A stretch of DNA of 64,000 nucleotides, taken from positions 37,507 to 101,506 of the forward strand of contig MU129118.1 in assembly GCA_014904985.1 (NCBI GenBank). Direction: 5' to 3'. This DNA comes from Hydnum rufescens UP504. Taxonomy: Eukaryota > Basidiomycota > Agaricomycetes > Cantharellales > Hydnaceae. Of the stretch, positions 24,370 to 39,619 are shown piece after piece (the stretch's first letter is position 1; each line of letters begins with the position of its first letter). The notes below the pieces were generated by a model that made no database searches, had not been told where the DNA came from, and was given only the letters and a program-made list of their open reading frames with translations. Both the position numbers and the translations under genes were made by a program.

Positions 24370-27300
24370 ATGAGTGCATTGGACAGCGATGATGAGGAGA
24401 TGGACTGGGAAGAAATAGTCCCACCTCTGAAACCAGAGGCCTCGAATCCAGAAACCTCGTCCTCCTCGGGTCCTTTCCAAATCACTATACGTGCACCCAA
24501 TCAGAAGCAATCCGAGTCAGACGCTCGTAAAGAGAGATCGCGGGCGGAGGCACTGCAGCGTTTCGTGAGGCTTCAGACGCATAGACTGCACACCATTGCA
24601 CACCTTTGCAACGGTTCCATTCGCAATAAATGGATAAACGATCCTCTGCTTCACGTGTGTTTGCAATGCCCCACGTTCATTCTTGTGTATTGACTGAAGT
24701 ACGTCCTGCAGGCCCGACTTATGTCCCTTACTCCGTTGCCCTTACAGACGTCCTTCTCAATGATCACAAAGCGCAACCAACCTAACAAACAACTACGTGG
24801 ACGCCAGTTCGAAGCTGCTGTGGTCCGTCTCGCGGAATGGTGGCGCAATAATTTCGATGTTAATCATGAGACTGGTACTAGGCACCAGTCTTATGAGGAA
24901 GCTCGCGTCGAATCTTCCAAAACAGCTAAAGGGAAGACTCGCGCGACGACCCCTCGAAGTGACTCAGACAACGAGGATGCAGGTGATGCGGACCGCATAC
25001 GAAGTTCTAAAAGCTTGATGAAGCATGCCCTTATGATGCGTGGCTCGCGTGATACGAGTGCACAGCTTTTTACTGCCCTGTGTCGGTCGCTGGACATCCC
25101 AGCACGCCTTGTCTTTAGCCTCCAACCTGTTCTCTGGCGCCGTGATAAAACCGTACGAAGCGAAGAAGCTGAATCCAATATTGCGGAACGGAGAACGAGA
25201 CAGAAAGCTCGGAAAAAGCAAAAAGAAGACGAGATTGTTGCTGCTGAAGCTGCTTCGGTGGCCTCGGCTGCCAGGAACTCTGGATCGTCTTCCAGAGCAT
25301 CTGCCGCTGCCACCCCATCAATTGAACCCGATAGGGAGGATAGTGACATGGAGCATGCAGTGGTCATCCCTTCCGCTGCCTTAGTGTCTAGTAAAGGGAA
25401 AGGTCGTGCTATAGACTCATTCCCTGGAACAGGGCAGACGCTTGGAGGCACTGCCGATACCGCATCAATGACTCCACTGAAATCAAAGCCTGCCATTCAC
25501 CTCCGTCGGACGAGGCCCCAAGGACGCCGACTAGGTGATTCAAGCACCAAAACAAGACGAGAACGTATGTTTCACACGTGATGTCTAGCATATTTTTACT
25601 GACCTCGCTGTACCACAGTATTTCTGAGATCTTCATCCCCCCCGATATTCTGGACAGAAGTATTCTCTCGGCCAGATGGCCGTTGGCTGGCTGTCGATCC
25701 AATTCGAGCTCTCGTTGACAAGAAACGGAAATTCGAGCCATCCTCTACTGATAAATACAATCACATGCTTTACGTAGTCGCATATGAGGAGGGTTCGTGG
25801 CTGATTCTTTCATGGGCATATATTCCACACAACTGATGTTACGGCCCCACTCACAAAGATGGCTACATTCGAGATGTAACCCCAAGGTACGCGAAAAACT
25901 TTGCAACCAAAATTGTGAAGGAGCGCCGCACAGGTATCGGGAAGAGAGATTGGTGGAATGATGCAATTTCGTTTCTCACCCGACCCTACAGACTGGTAGG
26001 CAACAAGCCCTGATTCAATGGGACCTTGGTCGACCTGATGGCTAACGTGCTGCAGCATAGAGATGATGCAGAAGATGCCGAGTTCGATGATTTGCAAGCT
26101 CTAGAGGGAATGCCAGGCTCGATCGGTGGCTTCAAAGACCACCCCCTGTGAGTAAATCAGATATCATTCGTGCAGACACCTTACATTCTGTTTGCTATGA
26201 CAACTTAGTTACGCGCTGGAACGTCATCTTCGCCGAGACGAAGTGATCTATCCAAAAACCCAGATCGGCAGCTTCAGGGGCGAACCAGTCTATTCCCGAT
26301 CCGAAGTAATTCCCTTGAAAACGTCCGAAAATTGGATGCGAATTGGTCGTCGCGTCAAGGAGGGAAATCAGCCTCTCAAGATGGTGAAAGTCCGAGCTGC
26401 GACTCTCCAGAAGAAACGGGCCATCGAAATGGCGATCGCCGATGCCGGAGAAGGAGCCAATGCAGACAGTGTACAACAAGGATTGTATGCCGAATGGCAG
26501 ACGTCTCTGTATGTTGCGGACCCTATCATTGATGTGAGCAGGCCAGTTTCTTGTTTGAACATTCTCACCGATTCATCATTCTATTTTTCTATTTGTAGGG
26601 CAAAGTTCCGAAGAATGATTTCGGAAATATTGATTTATATGTTCCGTCTATGCTACCTGAGGGTGGTGTGCACATTCCATGTGTGTATTTATCATGATCT
26701 TATGAGTATCCAAGCCATCGACGTCCTTCATAGACAAAGGCACTGCTAAAATTGCTCGTCAGCTCGCGATTGATTATGCAGAGGCCGTGGTACGTAATGA
26801 TATGTATACAAGCCTGTTAAAGACTGACCTCTTGAACCACTCCAATAGACTGGTTTCGAATTCAAGCAGCGTCGAGCGTTCCCGATACTCACTGGGATCG
26901 TCATTCCAGCGGAGCACGAGACCAAGCTATTGGAGGCAAGTAGCCTGCTGGCTTCATTAATCGTGCATGCCGACTTGATCTGTCGCTGGTAGGTATATTG
27001 GGCATCTGCCCAAGCAGCGGAGGAAATAGAACAGCAGAAAAAACAGGAGCGCGTAATCAGGCATTGGACACGGCTTATCCAGGGGTTGCGTATTCGGCAG
27101 CGGTTAAATGAGCAATATACTCAGAATGGTGGCCAACTCCCTGTTGAAGATGTCCGCCACCCTGTTCAACTCATATTTAGATCATATTCCTTACATTTGA
27201 TCTCTTAGGTTCCGGTCCACCCCGTTGAAGAGGAAGCCGGGGGATTCCTCCACGAATTGGACAAGAACATCATGCCATACACCCTTCCGAAGAATCTGCA

Positions 27301-27832
27301 TATCACCCTCAATCCTGTCATCGGATCACCACGATCCATCATACCTCCGGACGATGAGTTTTTGCCCTACACTTACCCTTCGACGTCTCAAAACGTCCTA
27401 GACCAGGACGATGATTCTGATTCTGAGATGGAGGAAGCTTCGCTGAGTGCAGCAGCAAAAATTACAAGACCACTCAAGTCTATGACCCAGTTTGCTGAGG
27501 CCAACAAGTTGCCCACTCCCGAGGGCCATCAAGGGTCTGACGACACGTCCTCAGGGTTCGTGGAGGCCCCTACCCTATCCCATCGCTCTCGTCATAGTAC
27601 CGGTTCGACTCCAAGAAAATCGGTTGCGCACACCAGGGGTGCGAAGAAGCGTCGCCGCGATAAGTCCGCGACCGAATCCGAATTCGACGATGATGATACC
27701 TCTGAGGATGCCCCGGCCCCACCCTCCGGTCCTCGAACTCGTGGAAGGCGAGTGGTTGTGACGCCGAGTCTGTCGGTCCCAAAGACTGATAGGGTACTGC
27801 GTTCGAGGGCCTCGAAAGGCCAAGGAACGTGA
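24370..27832 (+). CDS. RAD4: Rad4/XPC DNA damage recognition protein
   Basis: Nuclear protein that opens damaged DNA at the start of nucleotide excision repair, with Rad23 as partner. Eleven exons (24370-24654, 24712-25564, 25619-25792, 25859-25995, 26056-26147, 26209-26533, 26599-26680, 26734-26789, 26849-26935, 26993-27151, 27209-27832) sum to exactly 958 codons. Domains in order: acidic N-terminus (MSALDSDDEEMDWEE), transglutaminase-like core (AQLFTALCRSLDIPARLVF, then FWTEVFSRPDGRWLAVDP), BHD1 (DHPLYALERHLRRDE), BHD2, and BHD3 (YAEAVTGFEFKQRRAFPILT, GIVIPAE). The C-terminus is acidic/basic and disordered with RAKRR-type clusters. Intron 9 (26936-26992) uses a GC donor (GCAAGT); all others are GT..AG. 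The first ATG in this frame after the last upstream splice acceptor was taken as start. No frame break is seen, in contrast to its neighbours. Confidence 0.96.
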
Positions 27833-28053
27833 GGGGAGAGTTGAGAGCAGAAAGGGAATCTGGTCACTACATTACGGTTTATAGCTTAATTCAGGCAATC
27901 AAGCACCCGAAATATCATAGATAGAGAATCTCGGGTTTCCCAGCTTGAACGGAATATTCACCATAAATTGAAAGCCTTCGCTGTATTTCAGTCTCGTGAC
28001 CACGCATTTGGCAGGCGTTGAATGGTATGGGGTTTGCCGATTTTCTCTAACCT

Positions 28054-29886
<1,833 letters not shown>

Positions 29887-30022
29887 AGGTCCTTGCTCAG
29901 ATGATGGGGTAATCCATTTCAATTATATTTTCGCGTACGAATGTACTATGGAAACATCGACGGGAGACCCTATGGTCCCCTCTACCACGTCTGCACTCTC
30001 AACTTTGACGATGCCGTCCCTA

Positions 30023-33000
30023 CTATTGGACGGAGCCATAGCCAGTCTTGCAGTTCTGCTTCGCAATAGGCACACTCCCACTTCGCATGTAGCACTACAT
30101 GGTCATCGTTATTCAATGCTATAACTTGGTGCATCGGGAGCAACTTACAATTTTCGCAGTAATGCATTCCGTCGTGTTGCATGGGGGAGACAACTCGCTG
30201 TGTTTCCCTTGGAAGGTCGTAAATGTCTGCACCAGGGAAAGTGTGTTAGTCCCAGACTGAATATAGACGTACGGTATCCTGATGTACCTGAATGAGGGAT
30301 GGATTCAGTTCCATTTGCTCCGTCACCTTGTGCCACCTTGAAAAATCAGGCGAGGAGAGGGGGTTTTCAGTATTTAGATCAAGATAGCTGGCAGGCATCA
30401 ATGTGTCATGCGCTTACCAAGTGGCATTCAATGGCGCATTGGTAGGCCATGATATGTTCTTGCCATAGGCCTCTCGACTTGAGTATTCGTACTGGAACGT
30501 GGGGCCACTTTGTGATTGGCCATCCAGTGAGTGGAATGTCGAGACGTCCGAATACCATCTGAAAATAGAGGAGAAAGTTTCATGATTCTCAGGATGCGTC
30601 TTCGGAATTAGGCGGAGGGAGTAAAAGGAATGCGTACGTATGGGCGTCTAGAATGTCAAAGGTCTATGAGAACATGTGATTCGATTCGTGAGGACATGCA
30701 TTCAAGATCGCTGCTAGAAGCCATGCACGAACCTCAGCATCGACCTCATAGACTCGGAAACCAGTGTTCATATTGGCCGCTGGGGTCATGCTGGGTCCGA
30801 TCTGGGCGGGTGAATAGGGACGGGGCGGTGGATGCGAACGATTGTGAAGACGTCTCATGCCTCGAAAAAGTCATGGTTCTTACCCAGCCAACAGTCAAAG
30901 CATTGGCGGCGCTGATACTTGTGGCATTGTTGGCGTAGTAGATCATGAACTGATCCTCGTGGGTGTGACCAAAGAATACGGCTGCGACCACGTGAGGCGA
31001 ATATCGATCGATACTAGGAAAAAGCGCGTCAGTACGTACGGCAGTGACAAACTGAAGGTGAACCCAGATTCACATTTGGTAGACTGTGAAGGGGAGTGAA
31101 GAGAAGAAATTCAGACCCATCACACCTCGTGACCGAAGAGTACATTGATTGGTACTTACAGAGATTCGTTGGATTAGGCAAGGGGTTGGTTCCATCCCAG
31201 CCAGAAAGCACATGTCCAATGATCCATGCTATAAAAACAAAATGAACCAGGACGATTTGACGTAGTCAAGTGGAGAATGAATGAATGCGCACCTCGTTCC
31301 CCAGCATCTTCCGCGGCTTGCAATTCGTCCGTAAGGAAACGCAGCCCGCCACCAAGATCGTTGTCGGGCATATTCATGTAAGCAAAATAGTTCGGTGTGT
31401 ACCTGGTAAAAGAGGACTTCTCAGAGGGGACAGTGAATGCCAGTAAGACAAAGGAATACAAACCCTAAAAAGATCCTTGGTCAGTCAAACCCCCCCGATG
31501 TGTATCTGTATTTATGTCAAGAAAAACCCAACTCACAAAGATCGGTGTTGAGGGAAATAATCCTGAGACCACCCTTGCGGCGCACACTATACGCCCCATA
31601 GTGTTTGCGAGCGTTGTTCCCCACGAGGTGGTTAATCCAGCCTTCGTACTCCCACAGTTTGCTCACGTAGCCGTAGTTCCAGTCAAACTGATCAGCAAGT
31701 GCTTGCGAGGGTGTATTCACGAACCCGTTCGCCTTGGGGCCGGCCTGTGCAATCGGCGCAGTGTCGTGGTTCCCAAGAGCAGCGTATATAGGACCTGAAT
31801 TCAATAGCCGTTTGAATAAATTGAATATTATGGTCTGAAAAATGCCGCATTATAAGTGTACTCAAGTGGGGGTACTCAAGTGACTCACCTCAGTGTATGT
31901 TATATATGAGCGACTCAATTCCATAGGCTGGTCATGGCTCACTAGATCACCAGTGTAGATACTGAATTCAAACCCGGTCTCTTTAGTTCCAGTGAGGACA
32001 GGGATAGCCTCGAGCTCGGCGATACCAAGATCAAAAGGAAGATCGCTGTGAGACGGGAATGAGGATTCAGAACATCATGCCGAATAGAACATAGTGCACA
32101 CCATTGGAAGGCGCCGTAAAGTGGGGCCGGTTGCATCACGCTGTTAGGACTTTGCGGGCTAAAGATACCGTCGCGGCAGCATAATGAACCAGCACCGTGG
32201 CAATTGGACTCCGAACCGACCTCATATCCTAAATACGTCATCAGTGTCCCTCACAGCAGCAGTTCGCATTCATTCAATGCACTTACGAGGGTCAATGTGC
32301 ATGTCAGATAAATGGAGAACTTTCACCCTGGGACCTCCGACACGAGGAACAGGTGCTGCGGCATTACGAGGTTTCGGAGACTTAAACCAAGTGGTCAGGT
32401 TGATAGGGGAAGGAGGGGGTGTAGGGCACGCGCCCCTGACGAAGTTCGCACAGATCATCTAAATGGAGAGAAGATTACACAAGTCCTGGAAGAGCGCGGT
32501 GATTATTCAATACCTCTCCGTCATACCCGCTGACGTTCGCATTCGCCAGAACTTGAGTGATAGAACCGCCATACGTGACTCCGGCATAATTACTATGACA
32601 AGAAGACTTAGAGTAGGGACGATTAGCTGAGCATCTAGGTTGATAGGGGGTGCACAATGTGTACCGAAGGGGTATATTTTTGACAGAGCGCAACCAATAC
32701 CACAGGCACAAGCTCAGGACGTGTTAGAGCGACAGCCTGACCAACTGCATGAACGCGTAGGTCGCGCGTCAGAGACACGTCACATAGGGGTTAGACACGC
32801 TGGACGACAACCTTCAAGGGCGGCCTTGCATTTGCCGCAGCTTCCACCAAAAGTCACATTGGGAGAGTCGATGATGGCCGAGATCTGATTGACAAAGATA
32901 TTCTGCAACTTGGCGGCATTTGGAACTGGCGGCAAAATCGTTGGATCCTCCGTGAGGTTTTTAGGGAATGTCTTCGGGTCAGTGAGTTTTAAAGGATAGA

Positions 33001-33296
33001 ATTCTCCCCTAAGAGAAACATGAGCAAGGATGGCTATGGGAGCTGGAGAAAAAGACCCACGTGAGAATATTCTTGACTTTGGGCTGAGGTTCTTCGTTCG
33101 TTGCAGTGGGGCTATTGTAATAGCCCTCCCTCCACACCGCTCTTAGTGGGCCGGTGGTGTAATTGGAAGGACCCCAGGTAAGGACGCTGGTATTTGAATA
33201 TTGCGATGCGTCGCGGGGCGCAGAGACGCTACCCAACACGGCCTGGGAAGCGAGTGATGCAGCAGCAAGAAAAAATATGACAGATAGACGGCTCAT
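30023..33296 (-). CDS. Acid sphingomyelinase-like phosphodiesterase, secreted
   Basis: Secreted or vacuolar metallophosphoesterase of the acid sphingomyelinase family; in the family it cleaves phosphocholine from sphingomyelin or related phosphodiesters with two zinc ions. Start at 33296: signal peptide MSRLSVIFFLAAASLASQAV. Then a saposin-type segment (CGKCKAAL, VGQAVALTRPELV, MICANFVRGAC), and the catalytic domain with metal ligands in order: LHLSDMHIDPR, TGDLVSHDQP, ALGNHDTAP, IIGHVLSGWDG and FFGHTHEDQF. The C-terminal part has GPSMTPAANMNTGFRVYEVD, REAYGKNISWPTNAPLNATW and a Cys pair near the end (CNTTECITAKI). It ends at 30023 (GYGSVQ). All blocks join through short GT..AG introns without frame breaks. 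Several NxS/T sites fit a glycoprotein. It is convergent with TRM61, with 136 bases between stops. Confidence 0.93.
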
Positions 33297-35046
33297 CCTC
33301 ACGGAGGAGAGAATGAGCAGAGAAACGAAGGTCGGGAGGGAAATATGTTGATATATTTAGGCATGCTGGCTGACATAATCAGCACGTTCGAGGCAGTGCG
33401 CATTTAAGATGCCTTTTTCTGTTCTACCTCTCGGTAGCCTGCAATATATACTCATGGCGTGGAAGTGGGGTATTGGGATCAACAATAGTTATCTCCTATA
33501 TTATGGGAGGCTAACGTGAGAGTTGGTCTGATTTTCCGGACGCATCCAGCATCGCGCTGACTATTCGACACCCCTATCCCCCAGATCAGGGAGGGCTAGG
33601 GAACGCGAATAACCATATCTTACTTGGTTCGTTATATGCCCGAAAAAATGATCGTCTGTAATTCTGGCTGATTACGGCAAGACAAAGACAGAGCTACCTG
33701 GACAGAGGGGATGAAGGGGGAGGCCCTGTGGCGAATATTGGCGACACTCGAAGAATGGAGGGATCTGTCGCGCGGCGGTGAAAGTAATTTGTCTGAAAGC
33801 GTGGAATGACTGAGAATAGCGAAGCACAGCAGGGTGAGATATCCATCAGCCAGTAATGTCAGAAGTGGACACCCAAGCGAGTGCTCATAATATCGAAGCT
33901 AGCCGACAATGTGCAAGCTCCATGCTCTTCGTTCTTCTACTGAGGAATCATTAAGAAACGAGGTATAAATTTCTCGTCGTTGGGTCGACACCGTAGCCAG
34001 TCATGCGAGTCATGGAGTTTCTAGCGCAGAAACTCGATTGTTGGACTCAGCAAGGTAAAGTGATCGCCGCGCCATATTCCTTAGCTACGTATCGTCGTCG
34101 TCATTACCATGAGTCATTTCCTCCATGGAGAGCACTTGGAGATGGCGTATAACTAAGGACCACCATTCCTGAATTTGGCCCCGTTGCTATGGTACAAGAA
34201 GTACTTGCAAATAAAGAGAATTAGGCAGCAAATTCAACATGCATGCCGGGGTTTAGCACTTCCCAGAAAGCCATCCACGAGGGCCGCATCGGCAGGGAAT
34301 GCAGGTTCATCAAGCTAGCGCGTGTGTATCTATTACTCACCATTCAATTCCTTTTCTCTATTATATTACCATCGTTGTGTGAGAGATTGCGAAGCAATTG
34401 CTTCGCCGTGTTAGGGATGACTGCACAGGCGGGATTATCTGCCACTCTCTCAACTAAGCCAGTGAACAAGCGACAAAACAAGGGGTGAGTAGTAGGTTGG
34501 GAAAGGTACCTGTCCCCCCAGCCAGCGCAAATGTCCCAGCCCGACGGGACGACGTGAGGGACTGGCGAAGGTAGATCGGCATTTGCCGACTCGGCATTCG
34601 CTACTCTCTGCGTCATGATGATGATGATGATGATGATGATGAAATCAATTTTAAGCCCGTATCTGTGCCATGAAGGCGTATGCCAGGCCGCCAATGTATC
34701 CACTACATCAACTTATCACCGAGGACCCCGTAACGTTAAACTCCGGCCCCCGCTTGTCTCAGTCCTTGCCCCGCGAATTACCGGCACCCCTTCCAAGAGG
34801 ACCCCTCACCCAATCTCCCCTGCTAGCAGCCCAGATTGATTAAGTAAGGCCACGGACCAATTTGCCCAGCCGGTTTTGCTGTTGAAGCAGCCCCAGAAGG
34901 GCACGAGGCTATTACGATGCCCATCGTTAGTAATCACCGGTCCCCAGACAACGGCAATTACCTAAGACACCCCCGGGAAGGAATCCGGGTCTCGAAAGTG
35001 TGCAGTGGGGGTGTTGTCGGAACCGGTAGTGGAGAAAGAAAGGGTG
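33297..35046. other. Intergenic, nothing recognised apart from a microsatellite
   Basis: About 1.7 kb upstream of the phosphodiesterase gene with no recognisable gene on either strand. A pure ATG trinucleotide repeat lies inside it. Confidence 0.4.
34615..34641. repeat. (ATG)9 microsatellite
   Basis: Nine perfect tandem copies of ATG. No coding context is recognised. Confidence 0.95.
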
Positions 35047-35130
35047 GGTCTGGCCGGATTCGAACCGGCGGCTTACAAAACTTAGCAAGCATCCTTGTCG
35101 TGGGTACCACTACTGTTTGTTACGGGGTTC
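35047..35130 (-). tRNA. Degenerate tRNA-Ser(GCT)-like relic
   Basis: On the minus strand there is a perfect T-arm (GCCGG TTCGAAT CCGGC) containing a canonical polymerase III B box (GGTTCGAATCC, 35,056-35,066). Upstream of it lies an anticodon-loop-like TTGCTAA, which would read GCT (Ser). The anticodon stem does not pair properly, and no 5' acceptor strand matching the 3' CAGACCC is visible. I therefore call it a tRNA pseudogene or the head of a tRNA-derived SINE, not a working tRNA. Confidence 0.4.
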
Positions 35131-35179
35131 GCCGGACAACCCTAGTCCTCGGACAAATGCCCATAACTCACTCAATTTT

Positions 35180-35820
35180 TCTCATTTGTGTGTCAAGTAA
35201 GCTTTCCCAGGTACTGTCAGTGTGCTGCTAGGGTCTTGGGCAAAAATAATCATGAAAAACCATCAGGTGGTTGCCAAGGACTCAAAATAGTGTTTCTATA
35301 TTCTGAATTTAGTGTTTTTTGAACAATACAAAATGCTCTCACAGCTCATAAAGCCAGCAGGTAGCAAAACTACTACTTTGAGGCCTTTGGCTACCATACT
35401 GGCTATCTTTCATGTGAGTTTCAGTGGCTCATGATGAGAATTGAAGCTGCTAGCTCGGGTACAATGAGGGGGCATTGATCTAATTTAGCCAATCAAAGGC
35501 AAAGCTTGCAAAGAAAGCAGAGCCCTTGAAGCAGTTGCCCAAAAGGAAAAGGAAGATCAGCACTGGGAATGCCATTGATGTCATTGAACAAAGAAAATGG
35601 GCAGGGTGCACCCAATCCTTCAACCCAACCTCCCAAATGTCTCTGCACACTCTCACCTATTCCCATCAATGGAAATCCCGCCAGTTGGTCCCCACAACAC
35701 TGTCCTCACCCCCAACCAATAGTATGAGTGAATGCCCGGAGACTGTGAGATTCTCCAACAGGTGTCCGAGTACCAGGGTTCGGTACTGGCCGACACCAAA
35801 ATGAGACCATAACGCGGATC
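35180..35820. mobile_element. CpG-poor transposon fragment
   Basis: Base composition changes abruptly to CpG-poor, CA/TG-rich sequence like the large repeat island downstream, then returns to normal near 35,820. A Lys/Arg-rich coding-like stretch begins near 35,526 (LPKRKRKISTGNAIDV). The parent element is not identified. Confidence 0.4.
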
Positions 35821-35972
35821 CCTCACTGCACCTTACTGCATGCATAGATTTCCTTATAATTTTTATCCAATGTATATATGATTATAGTACATATTATTAC
35901 CAAGTTTGGGACCTAGCCGGCCAGTGTGTCATGAGTAGTGGTCAATTTTGTTACTTCTGTCCGAGATCCCGG

Positions 35973-37740
35973 TTACAAACAGTATGCCACGCAGGCCCTC
36001 TGCGTCATCATGCCTTTGAATTGATCAGTTACCTCACCAGGACAAGTATGTAATAAACCTACCACTTTCTGATTGGTTCGGACATTCGGTTTTGCATGAC
36101 TGTTTTCTAGTCTCGCCCTAATTTCCGCACACCTACGATGATTTGCAAGCAAGCCCGCATGCGCCCACGGCACCCTGTTCTCTAATTCGGAAATGAATTT
36201 TGCATGACTGAACTTAGGACAGCTACTCGCACAGAAGTTCCAATTGACCACCTGCGCTAGCAGCAGATCTCCAAGGTTTTGCGCGTCCTGTAACAAGGGA
36301 TTGGATTCAGAGGTGTGTATAAAGTAGATGCGCTATTAGGAATTAAGACTACCATAGCAATACTTTTCAAGTTATGTTTAGACCTCACATAAAGGTTTCA
36401 GGGTATTCAACGAGTATGCTTTAACTAGAGGGTGCAAGGCCACTGTTTATATCTTTGTTTCCTGATGAAATTTTTTTGATGCAAAGGTGGGCTTGTGATG
36501 GTTCACGGAATGCGTACATTGGAAAGTGGTGCGTGATCGGCTCGCCAGGTGGCGGTGTCAAAGCAACTGCACTCAGTTGTCAGATGATAGTCGTCCCATC
36601 AAAACACTTACAAATACGCAGGTCTGCTCCCTTCCGAGATTCTTATTTATTTTCGACACCATCAGAATCAGGAACCGGGTTTGTTGGGTTTGATCAAGGC
36701 CCGAGTTCGAACTACCGTGCTGCTTCGATCAACTGTACAGTCACGCGTCACAGGGGTTGTTGAGAAATCTGGGGGCTGCGAGTGGTGTATGTAATGCAAC
36801 AGGTTCACAGTCCTCCAGATGAGGCCAAATACTGGGAAATTGTACTAGAACAATGGAAGTGACTGCAAGAGTATCTGAGCTCTTCAGGGGCGTGATCCAC
36901 GTGCACAAACTGGAAGAAGGCGGGGTTAAAATTAATAAATTCAGCGAGGTTGATATTATGCACTGGAAAAATGCTCCCAACGAGGCCAGCTGGAGTTCTT
37001 GAGTATGACACAGGAGTAGCTGTATTATCAATTCGGAATTGTGAGGGTCTAGGAGTACGAAAGACGGAAGAGTGGGGCAAAATTGAGAGCCGAGGGTGAC
37101 AAAATAAAATGAAAATAGTTTCCCTCGGTGGCCATTATTGATCACGCTAAGACTGGGGTGCAGTCCGACGCTAGAGAGCTGGCCTCGGTGGGCTGAACCG
37201 TCCTCCATGAACTGAACTGGCACAAGTCACAGAGCTAGAGAGCAATATTAATGACCGGGTCACAACATATAGACGTACAGTTGCGTCACAAGTCACGGGC
37301 CCTGTGCCTGGTCGTGGTTGCCAGGCGAACCGAATTTTCGGATGTTGCCCAAAGTCAAAATCCGACGTAAAGTCTTCTTCGTACGTTGTGATAATGATCG
37401 ATCAGTCAGTGACCTAACTATGGCAAGCTGCAGGCACATTGCTTTCCGGGATAAGACTTCCCCATCACCAATACAGTAGGTTGGGCTGGATAACTGCACA
37501 AGAGACAGAGCTTAGGGTGAACTCGAGTTGCTCTGGACAGATGCCAGCCTGGTGAGAGCCTGCCTAGATCCTCGGTGTCCGAGAGCACCCCTGATATCAA
37601 TGATGGGAATGATAATCATATTACTATATGAGATTCGGGACCATGCTAGATACTGGGGTATTCCGATTGAATTGAAAACGCGACCTTTCTCGACCCCGAA
37701 ACTCTCCCGGAGTCTATCCCACAATTCTAAGCGACACCGC
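35973..37740 (-). other. Coding-like fragments, unidentified
   Basis: Minus-strand pieces look like exons: 37,724-37,512 (WDRLRESFGVEKGRVFNSIG), 37,080-36,805, and 36,296-35,973 (NLGDLLLAQVVNWNFCASS, LENRVPWAHAGLLANHRRC). CpG content is normal. I could not join them into one convincing gene or name a family. They may be exons of an unrecognised gene or a decayed one. Confidence 0.25.
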
Positions 37741-37833
37741 TGACTAGTACATCATCGGACGCAAACAGATTCCTGAAATGCATATGAAACGAATGAATCC
37801 GCTTTTCGACTTTCCCCACCCTTCCCTCTCTAT

Positions 37834-39619
37834 ATGCATATTCCTTCTGGGTCTTATGCGGGCGCTTTGCTCGGAGGTATTCTTGGAAATATGTGAGTTA
37901 TCCAGGCTTCTATTTCCTCCTCTTCGTTTCCTCGCTTGCAATTTCTTGACAAGACGTGATGGCAGCATTTTTGGAGCTACTACAGCCCAGACCCTTCTTT
38001 ACTTTTCTCGCTTTTCAAATGATTCTCGAAGAACTAGAACTTTAGCAAGTATTCAATCTCATGTCGACTTGAGTACGACGCTAATTTCCACCGCGTGCTG
38101 TTTAATAGGTCACCGTCGTATGGTGGGTTCAAATGCCATAGTACGGCACTTCTACGCACTCATCACCCTTCTCGTGCACAGGATACTTGAAGCACTATCG
38201 ATGTAAGTTGGGACGGTCTTGCTATCATTGTTACATCTCATTCTTTTGTACAGGCTCACCTTGCTCACACTAGAGGTCACCCAGCTTGTGGTGGCTTCCT
38301 ACGACCCGCAGAAAGCGGATACACCATGGTCTGTTCTTTTTATCAACAATGAACGTTGTTAGGACGTTGACTTATGGGGGGTAGGTTGAAATCATTGTGG
38401 TTAGCGTTGGGGGTGAGAATCATATTTCTTCATCGCCCAATCCACTGAAGCCTAATGGTCGCTACAGTGTGTTTTGACTGGTTTGGTTCAGGGATTTTAT
38501 ATGTGGAGACTCTATCGATGTCAGTTTCTCTTTATTGTACATCGTCATCACTCTTCACATTATTCCCCAGTATCCCGGAACCCGTATGCGCTGTTCGTCA
38601 TGGTAAAGTATAGCACTATCTGACCAAAACATCACGCTAACTGGGGGATCAGGCACTGTTGTTTATAGTGAAGTCTGGTGCGTGATGATCCATATATTTA
38701 TCCACACGATATCGACGTCTGACGCCCCCCACGCATCCTTTTTTTTTCTAATTAGTGATCTCCGTTGGTAAGTCGACTTTCAATCTCCATTGTATGGGTA
38801 CCCATTCAAGAGCAACGTTCATTCCCAGTTATGTGCATTTGGTACGTCCCTACTAGTATTACTGCAACTGTAACCCATTTTTCATCCCGTGCATATATGT
38901 AGGCTTGGTAGGGGAAGGGAAGAGCTCTTCCTGAAGAACGTATGGGTCATAGCTCTTTACCTGGCGGCCGATGCGTCATTGGATTTAGGGATCGCGGGGG
39001 GCACAACCGCGTTTCTTTATCGAAACCGCACCGGATTTAAAAGGTCAGTGCCTTCGGTATTCTCAGGGAAGTTATTCTAATAGTCGTTGTTTGGAAGCAC
39101 TGACGCGGCTATGAAACGTATTGCGAAATATTCCATAAGCGCCGGCCTTGTTACTAGGTATGTCTAAATCCTCTAGAACGTTGATCTTTTGACAATTGGC
39201 CACCCACATAGCATTGCGTCCTTGATCACCTTTGTTATGGTATAGCTTTCCCGATCACGATCACTAACGAGAATACTTACGGTATGCTTACAGTTCGTCA
39301 CAGTCGGAACCACGATTGCTGTGGTGACAATCCAAATAATGGGGGTCCGTTTGCACTCGATGGCCTTGCTCGGAAGGTACGCGTTCTTTTTTCGATTACT
39401 CTCCCCCATTAACGCGCCCTCTGCAGCCTTCACATGCGCTCTAGTTTCACCGAGCGCGGCCGTGGCACTATCGACAGTATTCACGTGGCGCTCTCTGTCA
39501 TTCGCCGAGTCGATGGTCCGGTTCTGCGGAGAAGAAGCATGTCGACGCCTCCCCCGGAGTCGATTCTGGATATGATGCGCACGGCCGATGATCGCGAGGT
39601 ACGCCCACCGCACAATTAG
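37834..39619 (+). CDS. DUF6534-type seven-helix membrane protein
   Basis: Multi-exon gene of a family greatly expanded in Agaricomycetes, function unknown. The start MHIPSGSYAGALLGGILGN is followed after an intron by IFGATTAQTLLYFSRFSND, the family's TM1-loop pattern. Then come LTGLVQGFYMWRLYR, VWVIALYLAADASLDLGIA, FLYRNRTGFKRTDAAMKRIA, KYSISAGLVTS and IASLITFVMF, each matching the expected order of helices. The C-terminal exon (39,434-39,619) is cytosolic and polar (ESILDMMRTADDREV). Many small exons lie between 38,200 and 38,890 and were not all placed, so this is an outer boundary, not an exact model. Confidence 0.75.

Noticed and set aside
34615..34641. Poly-Met or poly-Ile coding repeat
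   Set aside because: It is an ATG microsatellite in an intergenic region without a supporting gene.
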